Shown: positions 54,090 through 64,000, counted from the stretch's first letter. The stretch: 64,000 bases of DNA from DASQPR01 sp963797675 (GCA_963797675.1 CAWCQQ010000002.1:1984001-2048000), one strand, 5' to 3'. Translations and numbers: made by a program. Notes: generated from the letters alone by a model not told the origin.

Positions 54090-55295
54090 CTACGTTTCCG
54101 GGTGCCCGTGGAACCTGGCGAGGACGCGGTCGGTCTGGCGGCCGGCATGACCGGCCGTATCGAGGGGAGTGGCCAGGACGATGGCCGCTGCTCCTTGCGC
54201 CCAGGCGGTGTCGTCCCACGGTTCGACCTCGATCGGAGGCCGCGGTGTCGGTGCGGGGATTGCGTCAGCCAGTTCGGTCCGGAACGGTTGGTCCCAGTGC
54301 TGCCACGCCGCGACACCTTCGCCCAGCACGATAACGATCTCCGGGTCGAGGACCATGACGAGCGCGGCGGTTGCTCGGGCGAGGGTGACGGCCGCGGTCG
54401 CGTAGATCTTTCGCGCGGTCGCGTTGCCACCGTCGGCGAGTTCTTGCAGGCGCTGAATGCCCTGGTTGCGGCGGAGGAGGCCGGCGGTTTGACCGGCGTG
54501 CACGAGCCCTGAGGCACTGACGATGGTTTCCAGACAGCCGCGCCGTCCGCAGGCGCAGGCGCGGCCGTCCGGATCGACCGGGAGGTGCCCGAGTTCGCCG
54601 GCACCGCCCCGCGAGCCGCGGTATACGGTCCCTCCGGTGACGATGGCGAGGCCTAAGCCGCTGCCGATGGTGATGACGAGGAAGTCACGGTGTCGCCGGC
54701 CACGGCCGAACAGTTGCTCGGCGACGGCGAGCGCCCTGACGTCGTTCTCGACCAGCACCGGCAGGCCGAATGCGCCCCGTAGGTGCCGGCCGAGGGGGAC
54801 GTCGTGCCATCCGAGGACGGCGGCCTCGACCCGGCCGCTGTCCGGGCTGTCCACGATGCCGGGAACCCCGATGCCGAGGCCGAGCAGCGGAATGTCGGCC
54901 TGTTCCTGCAGGAACGGTTGGAGGACAGTCGCCAGGCGGCCCGGGATGTCCGGTGCCAGCGCATCGAAGCTCGCGGTGTGTGACGAGAGTATGGAGCCGT
55001 CGAGTCGAGCCTCCACGATGGCGACGTGGTCGGTGGCGACCTTGACTCCAACGGCCCGCGCCGACGTGCTGACCAGGCCGAGGAGTTGCCCGCGTCGGCC
55101 GCCGCGCGATGGGCCTTGGTCGAGTTCCTCCACCAGGCTTCGATCGAGCAGGCGTTTGACCACCTGCGTGACGGTGGGTGGGCTGATGTCGAGTTCGCGG
55201 GCGACGTCGGCGCGGGAGATGGGTCCGGCCCGCCCGAGGAGCGACAGGATCGCGGTTTGGGTGAGGTCGCGGCCCGCGGCCGATCGTCCGTTCAC
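54090..55295 (-). CDS. ROK family transcriptional regulator 1
   Basis: 401 residues from GTG 55295. The N-terminal MarR-like winged helix (LTQTAILSLLGRAGPISRADVARELDISPPTVTQVVKRLLD) precedes a ROK sugar-binding domain: LGIGVPGIVD, ENDVRALAVAEQLFG, HLPVDPDG and the zinc motif CACGRRGCLE. ROK repressors sense sugars or sugar phosphates. It is intact, divergent from ROK regulator 2 and convergent with the chitinase gene. A good promoter on its strand lies 60-90 nt upstream. Confidence 0.9.
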   Translation of the reverse strand: MNGRSAAGRDLTQTAILSLLGRAGPISRADVARELDISPPTVTQVVKRLLDRSLVEELDQGPSRGGRRGQLLGLVSTSARAVGVKVATDHVAIVEARLDGSILSSHTASFDALAPDIPGRLATVLQPFLQEQADIPLLGLGIGVPGIVDSPDSGRVEAAVLGWHDVPLGRHLRGAFGLPVLVENDVRALAVAEQLFGRGRRHRDFLVITIGSGLGLAIVTGGTVYRGSRGGAGELGHLPVDPDGRACACGRRGCLETIVSASGLVHAGQTAGLLRRNQGIQRLQELADGGNATARKIYATAAVTLARATAALVMVLDPEIVIVLGEGVAAWQHWDQPFRTELADAIPAPTPRPPIEVEPWDDTAWAQGAAAIVLATPLDTAGHAGRQTDRVLARFHGHPET

Positions 55296-55354
55296 GGTGC
55301 CCCGCCCATCGTCTGCTGCCTCGGCGTCGCCTCCGGAGAACCGACATCGTGCGG

Positions 55355-55384
55355 ATACTAAATTCAGCCACAAAATAATGTCAA
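55355..55384 (-). promoter_or_regulatory. Promoter for ROK regulator 1
   Basis: On the minus strand TTGACA (55379-55384) and TAGTAT (55355-55360) are separated by 18 bp, close to the vegetative sigma consensus. It reads towards the ROK 1 start at 55295. Confidence 0.6.
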
Positions 55385-55421
55385 CGAAGACGGCACTGCC
55401 CGTAACACTTCCGCAACGCCA

Positions 55422-55451
55422 TTGACACGTGGTCGCCGGGGTCACTACGGT
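55422..55451 (+). promoter_or_regulatory. Promoter for ROK regulator 2 and sugar-uptake genes
   Basis: TTGACA (55422-55427) and TACGGT (55446-55451) are 18 bp apart, followed directly by the 27-bp inverted repeat. It is back-to-back with the ROK 1 promoter, 37 bp apart. Confidence 0.6.
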
Positions 55452-55455
55452 CCCA

Positions 55456-55482
55456 CTTACTTGTTGTACAGAGTCAAGTAAG
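55456..55482. promoter_or_regulatory. Operator-like inverted repeat before ROK regulator 2
   Basis: CTTACTTG and CAAGTAAG, perfect 8-bp arms with an 11-bp spacer, lying over the expected transcription start, 12 nt before the GTG. It is well placed for repression by ROK 2 itself. Confidence 0.6.
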
Positions 55483-55493
55483 AGGGTGTGGGC

Positions 55494-56727
55494 GTGACGA
55501 CAAAAGGGTGACCAGGGCACGGTGCGTGCACTGAATCGGCGTCTTCTGCTGCGGCTGCTCCGCGAACAGGGCCCGACCAGCCGTACGGATCTGGCGGAGC
55601 CTCTCCGGCCTGAGCAACGGTGCGATCACCCGGATCGTCGGCGAACTGATCGACGAGGGCTTCCTCGTCGAGCGGTCGGTCGGCGCGTCGACCGGCGGCC
55701 GTCGGCCGGTGTTACTGGACCTGGACACCTCCGTGCGGGTCGTCGCCGGTCTCAAGTTGATGGACGACGAGATTCTGGCGGTTCTCGTCGACATCAAGGG
55801 TGCCGTCGTTGCCGACGCGCGGGTGCCGCTGGGCTCGCACGGGATCGACGCGGTGCTGGACCGAGCGGCCGGTCGACCGTCGACGACTTGCTCGCCGCTG
55901 CCGGTACGACCCGCGATCGCCTCGGCGGCATCGGCCTGTGCATGCCAGGTTCGATCGACTGGCGGGACGGGGTCTGCAAGCTCTCGCCGTTCTTCGGCTG
56001 GAGTGGATGTGCCGGTCGCGGAGAAGATGCGCGAGCGGATCGGCGTCCGGTCTCCGTCGACAACGACGTAAATGCGCTCGCGGTGGCGGAGAGCTCTGTT
56101 CGGCCCGAATCGGCAGTTCCGCGACTTCGCCGTCATCACCCTCGGCCGGGGCGTCGGCGCCGGACTGGTTGCCCGGCGGCCGCGTCAACCGCGGGTCGAG
56201 CGGTGGCGCGGCGAGTTCGGACACACCGTCAGCCAAGTCGGCGGACGCGGTGCGAATGCGGCAACGCCGGCTGCCTTGAGGCGTACGTCGGCGAGCACGC
56301 CTGCCGGACGGCTGCGCGCCTCGGCGAGTCGGTACGACGGTACGGCATCGACAGGTTCATCTCCCTCGCCCGCGATGGCGATAGCCGAAGCGGCGGATCG
56401 ATCTACGCGAGGTGACACGAGCGACTCGGCGTCGCCATCGCCAACATGATCAACCTCTTCGATCCGGAACACGTCGTGCTCGGCGGCGAGGCGGCCTATC
56501 TGACCGAGGAGTTCGTCGCCGATGTCCGGCCGCACATCGACGCGCACACATTCGGCGGCTTGGACGAGTGTCGAGCTGCGGCTCGACACTGCCCGCGGCG
56601 AACGGACCGCGTGGTCCCGTGGCGCGGCCAGCCTCGCGATGGAGCACATGTTCGACCCGCTCATCAACGGCACGACCTGGCGATCGCTGAGCGGCACGTA
56701 CGTCCGCACCCGACCTCAACCACATGA
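55494..56727 (+). pseudogene. ROK family transcriptional regulator 2, many frameshifts
   Basis: GTG 55494 follows an AGAGGG site. Reading across frames gives VRALNRRLLLRLLREQGPTSRTDLA, LSNGAITRIVGELIDEGFLVE (winged helix), GGRRPVLLDLD, LGGIGLCMPGSIDW, VSVDNDVNALAVAE, FAVITLGRGVGAGLV, the zinc motif CECGNAGCLEAYVG and NLFDPEHVVLGGEAA. These are collinear pieces of one normal ROK repressor of about 400 residues. Around ten shifts in 1.2 kb are needed. Its exact end is unclear (stops at 56690 or 56727 depending on frame). It heads the sugar-transport genes and probably represses them. Confidence 0.78.
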
Positions 56728-56773
56728 ACCTTGGCCCCACGTTTCCGAGCACCACCACCCAAGGAGTCTTTGC

Positions 56774-58078
56774 ATGGCACGCATCAAGGCACGACTGGCC
56801 ATCCCGGTGGCCGCCGCGCTGTGCGCGGTGTTCGCGGTCGGCGCATGTTCCAGCTCAAGTCGGAGGCGCCGTCGATCCGCCGACAACTGCACCGGTGACC
56901 CTGACCTTCTGGGGCACTTACGGCAACGGCGGCAACAAGGCCCAGACCGACGTCGCTCAGCCGGCCAGCTCATCCCCGCCTTCGAAAAGCAGCACACCCA
57001 ACATCAAGGTCAACTACGTCGACATCCCGTACGACTCGCTGCTGCAGAAGCTGACCACCAGCGTGGCCGGCGGCAAGCTGCCCGACCTGATCCGCTCGGA
57101 CATCAGGCTGGGTGCCGAAGTTCGCCAGCTCTCGGGGTGTTCGCGCAGCTCGACGGCAAGATGCCGAACTTCGACGCGCTGTCCAAGGCGACTACCCCGG
57201 CACGCTGGCCACGAACAGCGTGGCACGGCCACTACTACGGACTGCCGCTGGACACCAACACCCGCGTCCTGATCACCAACCAGACCGCGCTGACCTCGGC
57301 TGGCATCACCGCGCCTCCGGCGACGTTCCGGATCTGCAGTCCGACGCGCCGAAGCTGGCCGCGAAGAAGATCTCCGTCTTCGCCGACGGCGGGCTGCAGG
57401 GCTGGAACATCCTGCCGTGGATCTGGTCCGGTGGTGGGGACATCGCCAACCCCGACCTGACCAAGGCGACCGGCTACCTCAACAGCCCGGCAGAACGTCG
57501 CGACCGTTCAGATGCTGGTCGACCTCTACAAGCAGGGCGCGATCCCCAACCTGCTCATCGGCAACAAGGGCGCCGTGCAGACTCCGGACGGCCTGCCGAA
57601 GGGCAACTACGCCGAACATCCTCGACGGTCCGTGGATGCCGGCATCTGGGCCGCGCAGTACGCGACTTCCAGCCGGACGTACTCGCCGGTGCCAGCCGGA
57701 CCCGGCGGTTCGGTCAGCGTCGTCGGCGGCGAGGACATCGTGATGACGAGCAGCTCCAAGCACCAGGCCGGCGGCGGAGGAGTTCATCGCCTTCACACAG
57801 AGCCGACACGTAGCAGCTGGCCATGGCGAAGACCGGGCAGATGTCGGTGGTCGCGCGGCCTCGACGCGCAGGAGCAGCAGCTGGATGCCGTGCTTCGCGC
57901 CGTACATCACGGCGCTCGCAGACGGCGAAGTCCCGGCCGGCCGTGCCGGACGCGTCGCAAGATCGACACCGCACTGCAGGACGACCTGGTGCCCGCGTTC
58001 CAGGGCAAGGTGAGCGTGCAGGCAGCGCTGGACAAGGCGGCATCCGACATCGATCCGCTGCTCTCGGCAACGAAGTGA
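56774..58078 (+). pseudogene. ABC sugar-binding lipoprotein, many frameshifts
   Basis: ATG 56774 has AAGGAG eight nt upstream. The signal peptide MARIKARLAIPVAAALCAVFAVGAC carries a lipobox. Following frames give VTLTFWGTYGNGGNKAQTDV, LIPAFEKQH, PNIKVNYVDIPYDSLLQKL, GKLPDLIRSDI, GVFAQLDGKM, GHYYGLPLDTNTRVLITNQ, GWNILPWIWSGGGDI, NILDGPWMP, GGEDIVMTSSSKHQ, a standard family 1 solute-binding protein, to the stop after LLSATK. Dozens of residues of each piece are conserved, so the many shifts (about fifteen) look like sequence errors. It should bind an oligosaccharide outside the membrane for the next two permeases. Confidence 0.8.
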
Positions 58079-58085
58079 GATAACC

Positions 58086-59043
58086 GTGAAGCGTCCTGGC
58101 CTCGACCCCGTCGAACGGCCGCGACGAGCGACGCAACGGGTAAGGAGGCGCGCCCGGCCCCCGGGCGCGCCTCCCGGCGCCGGTCGGCCGTCCCGTACGC
58201 CTTCCTCGCACCCGGCTTCATGCTGTTCGCTCGCGCTGATCATCTACCCGATGATCCGGGCGTTCCAGATGAGCTTCTACGACTGGAACATCGTCGCCGG
58301 CGCCGCCAGCAAGTTCATCGGCTGGGACAACTACGTCAAGGCGTACCACGACCCGATCTTCTGGCGCGCGCTGGCCAACAGCGGCGTCTACATGGCGTTG
58401 AGCGTTCCACCGCAGATCGTCCTCGGACTTCTCGTCGCCATGCTGCTGCGCGCGAAGGCGCCCGGCACAGGGGCTCTACCGCGTCCTGTACTACCTGCCG
58501 GTGGTGACCAGCTGGGTGGTCGTCTCGCTGCTGTTCCAATACCTGTTCGCGGACAGCGGCCTGGTGAACGCCGCCTTGCACGGCGCCCACCTCACTAACG
58601 GGCACACGCGTGGCTGTCCAATCGCTGGACCGGCATGGTCGCGATCTCCGCGCTCGGCGCGTGGAAAGGCATCGGCTGGTCCATGATGATCTTCCTGGCC
58701 GCGCTGCAGGGTGTTAACCGCGATCTCGAGGAGGCCGCGGTCGTCGACGGCGCCGGGCGGTGGCGGCGGTTTACCACAGTCACGCTGCGAGCCATCTTCC
58801 GGCCGCGTTCTTCGTCACCGTCATGCTCGTCATCGGCGGATTCAACGTGTTCACCTCGGTGCTGCTGATGACGAACGGCGGCCCGGCGACCAGACCCAGG
58901 TGCTGCTGACCTTCATGTACGAGCAAGCGTTCAAGTACCTCGACTTCGGGTACGGTTCGGCCATCGCGGTGCTGCTGACGCTGCTGGTCTTCGTACTGTC
59001 GATGATCCAGCTCCGGTTGTTCCGCGGGCGGGCCGACTCATGA
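58086..59043 (+). pseudogene. ABC sugar permease 1 (MalF-like), frameshifted
   Basis: A GTG at 58086 opens the gene. Frames give LIIYPMIRAFQMSFYDWN, FIGWDNYVKAY, QIVLGLLVAMLLRAK, YYLPVVTSWVVVSLLFQYLF, WKGIGWSMMIFLAALQGV and the EAA loop EEAAVVDGAGRWRRFTTVTL, then GGFNVFTSVLLMTNGGP and LRLFRGRADS. One extra G in ACAGGGGCTC is easy to see, since removing it yields GLYRVLYYLP. Six helices fit MalF-type subunits. Its stop overlaps the next ATG (ATGA). Confidence 0.8.
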
Positions 59044-59891
59044 CCACGATGACCCTCCTGGCAGCGGACCGGCCGGACTCTCGAGTGCTGCGGTACGTGC
59101 TGCTGACCGCGGGCCGATGATCATGATGCTGCCGTTCCGTACATGCTGTCCACCTCGTTCAAGAGCCAGCAGTACGTGCTGACCACGCCGCCGCAGTGGA
59201 TACCGCATCCGGCCACGGTCAAGCAACTACGTGTCCGCATGGAACGACTCAATTCCCGCGGTTCTTCCTCAACTCGGTCATCGTGGCGGTCGCGAGCACC
59301 GTGCTGTCGCTGTTGCTGAGCTCGATGATGGCGTACGCGTTCGCGCGGTTCAGCTTCCCGGGCCGTGAGCTGTTCTTCAAGATTCTGCTGCTGGGTCTGA
59401 TGATCCCGGCGATGATGCTGATCATCCCGCAGTTCATCCTCGCGAAGTATCTGGGCCTGCTGGACTCGCTGACCGGCCTGATGGTCTTCTACGTCGCGTC
59501 GTCGCTGTCGCTCAACACGTTCCTGTTGCGCGGTTTCTTCGAGGCGATCCCGGCCGAGCTTGGAACAGGCGATGGAGGTCGACGGCGCCGGGCCGGTCGC
59601 CCGCTACTGGCGGCTGATCCTGCCACTGGCCCGGCCCGCGCTCTGGCCACCGCGACGATCTTCACGTTCCTGGCCAGCTGGGACGAGTACCCGTGGGCGC
59701 TGACGATCATCAGCACGCCCACCAAACAGACACTGCCGCTGGGCATCGCGCTGTTCCAGGGTCAGAACTCGACACTGTGGGGACTGGTCTTCGCCGCCTC
59801 GATCGCCGCGATCGGACCGGTCATCGTCGTGTTCATCACCTTCCAACGCCACTTCGTCCAGGGCCTGACGAGCGGGGCGATCAAAGGATGA
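59040..59891 (+). pseudogene. ABC sugar permease 2 (MalG-like), frameshifted
   Basis: The ATG at 59040 overlaps the previous stop. The first 220 nt contain several shifts (YMLSTSFKSQQYV is recognisable). Then comes a long intact run with FFLNSVIVAVASTVLSLLLSSMMAYAFARF, IPAMMLIIPQFILAKYLGLLDSLTGLM and a broken EAA loop (AMEVDGAG, VARYWRLILPLARPAL). The end is ATIFTFLASWDEYPWAL to TSGAIKG. MalG family topology. Its stop overlaps the GH66 start (ATGA). The ATPase subunit is not nearby; a shared MsiK-type ATPase elsewhere is usual in actinomycetes. Confidence 0.82.
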
Positions 59892-61482
59892 CGTTCGAAC
59901 TGCTGCCGGTACGCGCCGACGTATCGCGCCCGACGAGCCGCTCTGGTAGAGGTACGCGGTCTGCCCGACGCCGGGCGAGTTGCGAGTGTCCTGCACCTCG
60001 GCGACACTGGTCGCCGAGCATGCCGTGGACGCCGACGGTGTCGTGCAACTCGACGCGCTGCCGCCCGGCGGGTACGGCATCGAACTGCACTGCGGCGCGG
60101 GGCGGCGACGGCGTGGCACGAACCGCGATCGAAGTGCTCGGCGACGGCGTCGCCCCGGATGCGCTACGGATTCGTGGTCGACTACCGCCCGGACCGGGAC
60201 GTCGCCGGCGTTCGGAGCAACATCCGCCGGCTGCACCTGACCGACGTCCAGTTCTACGACTGGGCGTACCGGCACGCCGATCTCCTCGGCGGCGGCGAGA
60301 GTCTATGCCGACGCGCTCGGGCAGCCGATCACGCTGGCCGTACGCGACCTGATCGCCACCGTCCAGGACGCAGGCGCCCGGGCGCTCGGCTACGCCGCGG
60401 TCTACGGGGTCGGCAACGCCGAGTGGCCGATGCTGGTCGCACCTGGCGCTGCTACGCCGACCGGCTGCCGTACAGCCTGGGCGACTTCCTGCAGCTGATC
60501 GACCCGGCCGACCCGGCTGGCTGGCGCACTTCACCGCCGACCTGCACGCCGCGGTCGACCAGGTCGGGTTCGACGGCTTCCACCTGGACCAGTACGGCTA
60601 TCCGAAGCACGCGGCGCGCCCGGACGGCACCCGCGTCTCGGTCGAGGACTCGTTCGCGGCCGTCATCGCCGGCGCCCGCTCCGCGTTGCCGGGAGCCGGC
60701 TGGTCTTCAACAACGTCAACAACTTCCCGACCTGGCGTACCGGCGGACCGCGCAGGACGCCGTCTACATCGAGGTCTGGGCACCGCACACCACGCTCGGC
60801 CACCTGGCCGCCGTCGTGCGTGATGCGCACGAGCGGCCGGCGACGGCAAGCCCGTGGTCATCGCCGCATACCAGCACGTGTACGACACGGCGCCAGCGTC
60901 GAGCGAGGCCGATCGCGCCACCGCGTTCACCATGGCCACGCTGTTCTCCCACGGCGCGAGCCACCTGCTGTGCCGGCGAAGCCGACCGGATCCTCGTCGA
61001 CCCGTACTACGTCCGTAACCACGCGATCGAACCGTCCACCGCCGACCTGCTCCGACGCTGGTACGACTTCCACGTCGAGCACGGCGAGCTGCTGACCGAC
61101 GCGTCCCTGGCCGACATGACCGGGGCGCTGGCCGGCAACTACAACGACGACTGCGACGTGACCTACCCGGGCGTACGCGGTCGTCGGAGACCGCCACGCC
61201 CGGCGCGGTGTGGCGGCGCGTGCTCGGCACCGGTGACCGGCTGGTCGTCCACCTGATCAACCTGGCGGGCCAGGACGACGCCGAGTGGGACGCCCCCCGC
61301 AAACCAGTCGCCGACCTGCCCTGCGCGGCACGCTGCGACTGCGACGCGCCGGCGCCGACTTGCCCCGGGTACGCGTCGCCGACCCGGACCGCCAAGCCAG
61401 ACTGCGCGACCTGACGGTCCTCGCGGACGGCGACTATGCCCAGGTCGAGCTGCCGCTCCGTACATCTGGCAAGTGCTTCTGA
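59888..61482 (+). pseudogene. GH66 dextranase-like glycoside hydrolase without signal peptide, frameshifted
   Basis: ATG 59888 overlaps the permease stop. Pieces in successive frames: MTFELLPVRADV, a beta-sandwich with DALPPGGYGIELHC, then MRYGFVVDYRPDRDV, RRLHLTDVQFYDWAYRHADLLGG, ALGYAAVYGVGNAEWP, YSLGDFLQLIDP, QVGFDGFHLDQYGYPKHAA, VFNNVNNFPTW, YIEVWAPH, ILVDPYYVRNHAIEPS and a C-terminal sandwich. The QFYDWAYRH and FDGFHLDQYG motifs point to family 66 (dextranase, cycloisomaltooligosaccharide transferase). No signal peptide, so it should act in the cytoplasm on imported isomaltooligosaccharides. About 530 residues. Confidence 0.7.
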
Positions 61483-61514
61483 TCGATCTGCATCCCTACT
61501 CCGTTAGGAGCCTC

Positions 61515-63160
61515 GTGATCGAAGCGCAGCCGACGTCGGCCGTCGCCACCGAATGGTGGCGGCACGCCGTCGTCTACCAGCTCTACCTGCGGTCATTTCA
61601 CGACGCGGACGGTGACGGCATCGGTGATCTGCACGGCGTGGCCGACCGACTCGACTACATCGCGCAGCTCGGTGTCGATGCGATCTGGCTGAACCCGTGC
61701 TATCCGTCGCCGAACCGCGACGGCGGCTACGACGTGACCGACTACACCGACATCGATGCCGCCTATGGAGGCCTGCCGGCGTTCGAGAAGCTACTGACCG
61801 CCGCGCACGAGCAGAACCTTCGGGTGATCATGGATCTGGTACCCAATCACTGCTCGTCCAGCCATGCGTGGTTCCAGGAAGCGCTGGCTTCTCCGGCCGG
61901 CTCGGCGGCTCGAGCGCGGTTCCACTTCCGGGACGGCCGCGGCCCGGACGGCGCCGGACCGCCGAACAACTGGCGGTCGACGTTCGGCGGTCCGGCATGG
62001 ACCCGGGTCGTCGGAGCAGGCCGGGCCGGAACAGTGGTATCTGCACAGCTTCGACTCCACCCAGCCCGACTTCAACTGGGACAACCCCGAGGTCCCGGCG
62101 ATGTTCGACGACCGTTCTGCGTACGTGGTTCGACCGTGGCGTGGACGGCATCCGCATCGACGTCGCGTACGCCATGGTCAAACACCCCGGCCTGCCGGAC
62201 ACCGACGGTACGGACAACCCGTACTCGTGGAATCAGCCCGGCGTGCAGCCGATTCTCGAACACTGGCGGGCGATCGCCGACGAGTACGAGCGGGACATCC
62301 CGCTGATCGGCGAGGTGTGGCTGACGCCGGAGCAGACCACCGACTACATCCGGCCGGGCGGTTGAACCAGGCCTTCTACTTCGACCTGATGGGTCAGGCC
62401 ATGGAGCGCAGCCGACTTCCACGCCTCGATCGACGCGACGCTCGCGAGCGTGCCGATCGGCGGCGGCGTGCCGGCCTGGACGCTGAACAACCATGACGTA
62501 CACCGGTCGGTCAGCCGCTACGGCCTGGTGGAACGGGCGCCGATGTACACCGACGACGCCAACGCGCGGCGTACCCGTCCCCGCGGTCGCGTCGACGTGG
62601 ACCTCGGTGTCGGCCGAGCCCGCGCCGCGGCACTCCTGCTGCTGGCACTCCCTGGCTCGATCTATCTCTATCAGGGTGAGGAGCTGGGCCTTCCGGAGGT
62701 CATGGAGCTACCCGATGGGGTGCGTCGGGATCCGATCTGGGCCCGGTCCAACGGTCGGGAGCACGGGCGCGACGGCTGTCGAATCCCGCTCCCGTGGCAG
62801 TCCGGCGAGCCGACGTTCGGGTTCTCGCCGCCCGGCGCGGCCGCGCCGTGGTTGCCACAGCCGGAGTGGTTCGCGCGATTCGCCGTCGATGTCGAGGATG
62901 CCGATCGAGCCTCGACACTCCATCTCTATCGCGCGGCGATCCGTGCACGACGCGGCGTCTTTGCGGGCGAGTCGATCGAGTGGCTCGACGCCGGCCGCGA
63001 CGACCTCGTCGCGTTCCGGCGTGGCAGCGGCGTCTCGGTCACCGTCACGGGGGAGTCGGCGTTCGTTGTCCCACCCGGCTGGGGATCGATCGCCCTGCGC
63101 AGCGGAGCCGGGGATGTCGACGCCGTCGCGCCGGACGAAACCGTCTGGCTGACCCACTGA
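61515..63160 (+). pseudogene. GH13 alpha-glucosidase (oligo-1,6-glucosidase-like), frameshifted
   Basis: A GTG at 61515 follows TTAGGAG. The first frame runs WWRHAVVYQLYLRSFHDADGDGIGDL, GVDAIWLNPCYPSP, MDLVPNHCSSSHAWF. After shifts at about 62010 and 62120 come WYLHSFDSTQPDFNWDNPEV, nucleophile Asp in DGIRIDVAYAM and acid/base Glu in IGEVWLTPE. After about 62365 and 62410 come LNQAFYFDLMGQ and the transition-state His-Asp in LNNHDVHR, then an intact end to 63160. The set matches GH13 alpha-glucosidases that act on alpha-1,6 or alpha-1,4 ends; context with GH66 favours alpha-1,6. Confidence 0.82.
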
Positions 63161-63163
63161 CGG

Positions 63164-64000
63164 CTACCGTTGTGCGGTAACCACGGCGATCAGGTCGCCG
63201 TGTTCCTGGGCATCCATGCGTACGTCGAGTGCCGAGCACATCAGCTCGAGCTGCTCTGGCGTACGCGGACCGACGATCGCCGCCGCGACGCCCGGATCGT
63301 CGATCACCCATGCGAGTGCCATCGTGGGCAACGTGAGCCCGCGCCGTAGTGCCGCGGTGTCCAGCGCATCGATCACCGCGTACGTGACGTCGTTGGTAAA
63401 TGACGTGTACGGATGCGGCAACAGCGTCATTCTGGACCCCTCCGGGTACGGCCGGCCGGCCCGGTACTTGCCCGACAGCCACCCACCGGCCAGCGGGCTG
63501 AACGCCGTGAAGCCGATCCCGTGCGACCGGCAGACACTCATGGCCTCGGCCGATGCACGGTCCAGCAGGCTGTAGCTCGACTGCAGATTCACCGGTACGG
63601 CGAAGCCGCCCGTGGTGGCCGCGCCGACCGCCTCCTCGACCTGCGTACCGGTGTAGTTCGACAGACCGACGTGGCGGATCTTGCCGGCCCGGATCAGCTC
63701 GTCGAACGCGCCGAGCGTCTCGTCGATCGGCGTGGCCGGGTCAGGTTCGTGGGCGAGGTAGAGATCGATGTGGTCGGTCCGCAGCCGGCGGAGGCTCGCC
63801 TCGATCTGGGTACGGATGTGCGCCGCGGACAGTCCCTCGTCCTCGGGGCCGGGGCCGACCCGGTTGCGTACCTTGGTGGTCAGCACGATCTCGTCCCGGG
63901 CACCGGGCCGGCTGCTCGAGCCACCGGCCGATCCACTCCTCGGAGCGCCCACCGGCGTAGGAGTTGGCGGTATCGAACAGCGTGATGCCACGGTCGCGGG
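63164..64000 (-). pseudogene. Aldo/keto reductase, 5' end outside window, one frameshift
   Basis: The main frame from about 63910 reads ARDEIVLTTKVRNRVG (catalytic Lys), DLYLAHEPDPATPIDETLGAFDEL (His), RHVGLSNYTGTQ, GIGFTAFSPLAGGWL and AIVGPRTPEQLEL, typical of YghZ/AKR11-like reductases. Before it, the other frame gives RDRGITLFDTANSYAGGRSEEWIGRWLE, which carries the Asp and Tyr of the tetrad. A single extra base near 63915 explains the break. The gene continues past the window edge and is convergent with the GH13 gene, with a gap of 3 nt. Confidence 0.8.

Noticed and set aside
55494..62600. Programmed frameshifting as explanation of the broken genes
   Set aside because: Too many sites in one locus, no common slippery sequence with downstream structure, and shifts also hit unrelated genes elsewhere.
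1..64000. tRNA, rRNA or riboswitch genes
   Set aside because: No cloverleaf with conserved T-arm, rRNA segment or known riboswitch core was recognised by eye; a covariance-model scan would be decisive.

Overview
The window is high-GC DNA with strong G/C preference at third codon positions, GTG starts, purine-rich Shine-Dalgarno sites and many secreted or lipid-anchored proteins. This fits a soil or plant-litter actinomycete (Actinomycetota); I cannot name the genus. It looks chromosomal: no integrase, transposase, phage structural gene, rRNA, tRNA or CRISPR array was recognised.

Layout. 1-12.6 kb: end of an ABC permease-ATPase fusion, a lipoprotein hydrolase, small secreted or stress proteins, a hydrolase/TetR divergent pair with two operator-like palindromes, an HD-GYP/LuxR fusion, a patatin-like lipase, a NodB-type deacetylase and two membrane proteins. 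12.8-18.9 kb: a large ATPase-LuxR (LAL) regulator, then a PLP class V aminotransferase and a methyltransferase overlapping by GTGA, then a VOC protein; most of these carry frameshifts. 19-27.6 kb: a lipoprotein, a membrane-anchored seven-blade WD40 protein, a TfoX-N protein, then a five-gene minus-strand block: LAL regulator, 147-aa protein, 512-aa protein, 58-aa peptide and a peptidoglycan-binding DCSG protein. The first two and the last two of these are translationally coupled, and strong hairpins separate the middle genes. This block is the best candidate here for an undescribed system. 27.6-36.5 kb: methyltransferase, GT39-type glycosyltransferase, YcaQ/AlkX-type glycosylase, AraC regulator, two SDRs, an OatA-like acyltransferase.

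36.5-44.6 kb is a xylan-use locus: secreted GH10 xylanase with CBM2, then a minus-strand operon lacI-GH3-acetylxylan esterase with overlapping start/stop codons, and a divergent second secreted GH10. A 20-bp palindrome in front of lacI is probably the LacI operator. 44.6-52 kb: GNAT, methyltransferase/XRE-cupin pair, membrane proteins, MFS exporter, DoxX with paired DosR-like boxes, aldo/keto reductase. 52-63.2 kb is a second polysaccharide region: a secreted GH18 chitinase with two FN3 domains, two divergent ROK regulators sharing a promoter region, and a collinear run of ROK, ABC sugar-binding lipoprotein, two permeases, a GH66 dextranase-like enzyme without signal peptide and a GH13 alpha-glucosidase. 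Together these suggest import of isomaltooligosaccharides or dextran fragments and cytoplasmic cleavage.

Sequence quality. Reading frames break repeatedly in four patches (14.9-18.0, 32.8-34.2, 55.5-62.6 and about 63.9 kb), and most shifts behave like single extra bases, while family motifs continue in the next frame. I read this as residual insertion errors in the assembly rather than real gene decay; affected genes are listed as pseudogenes with that caveat.
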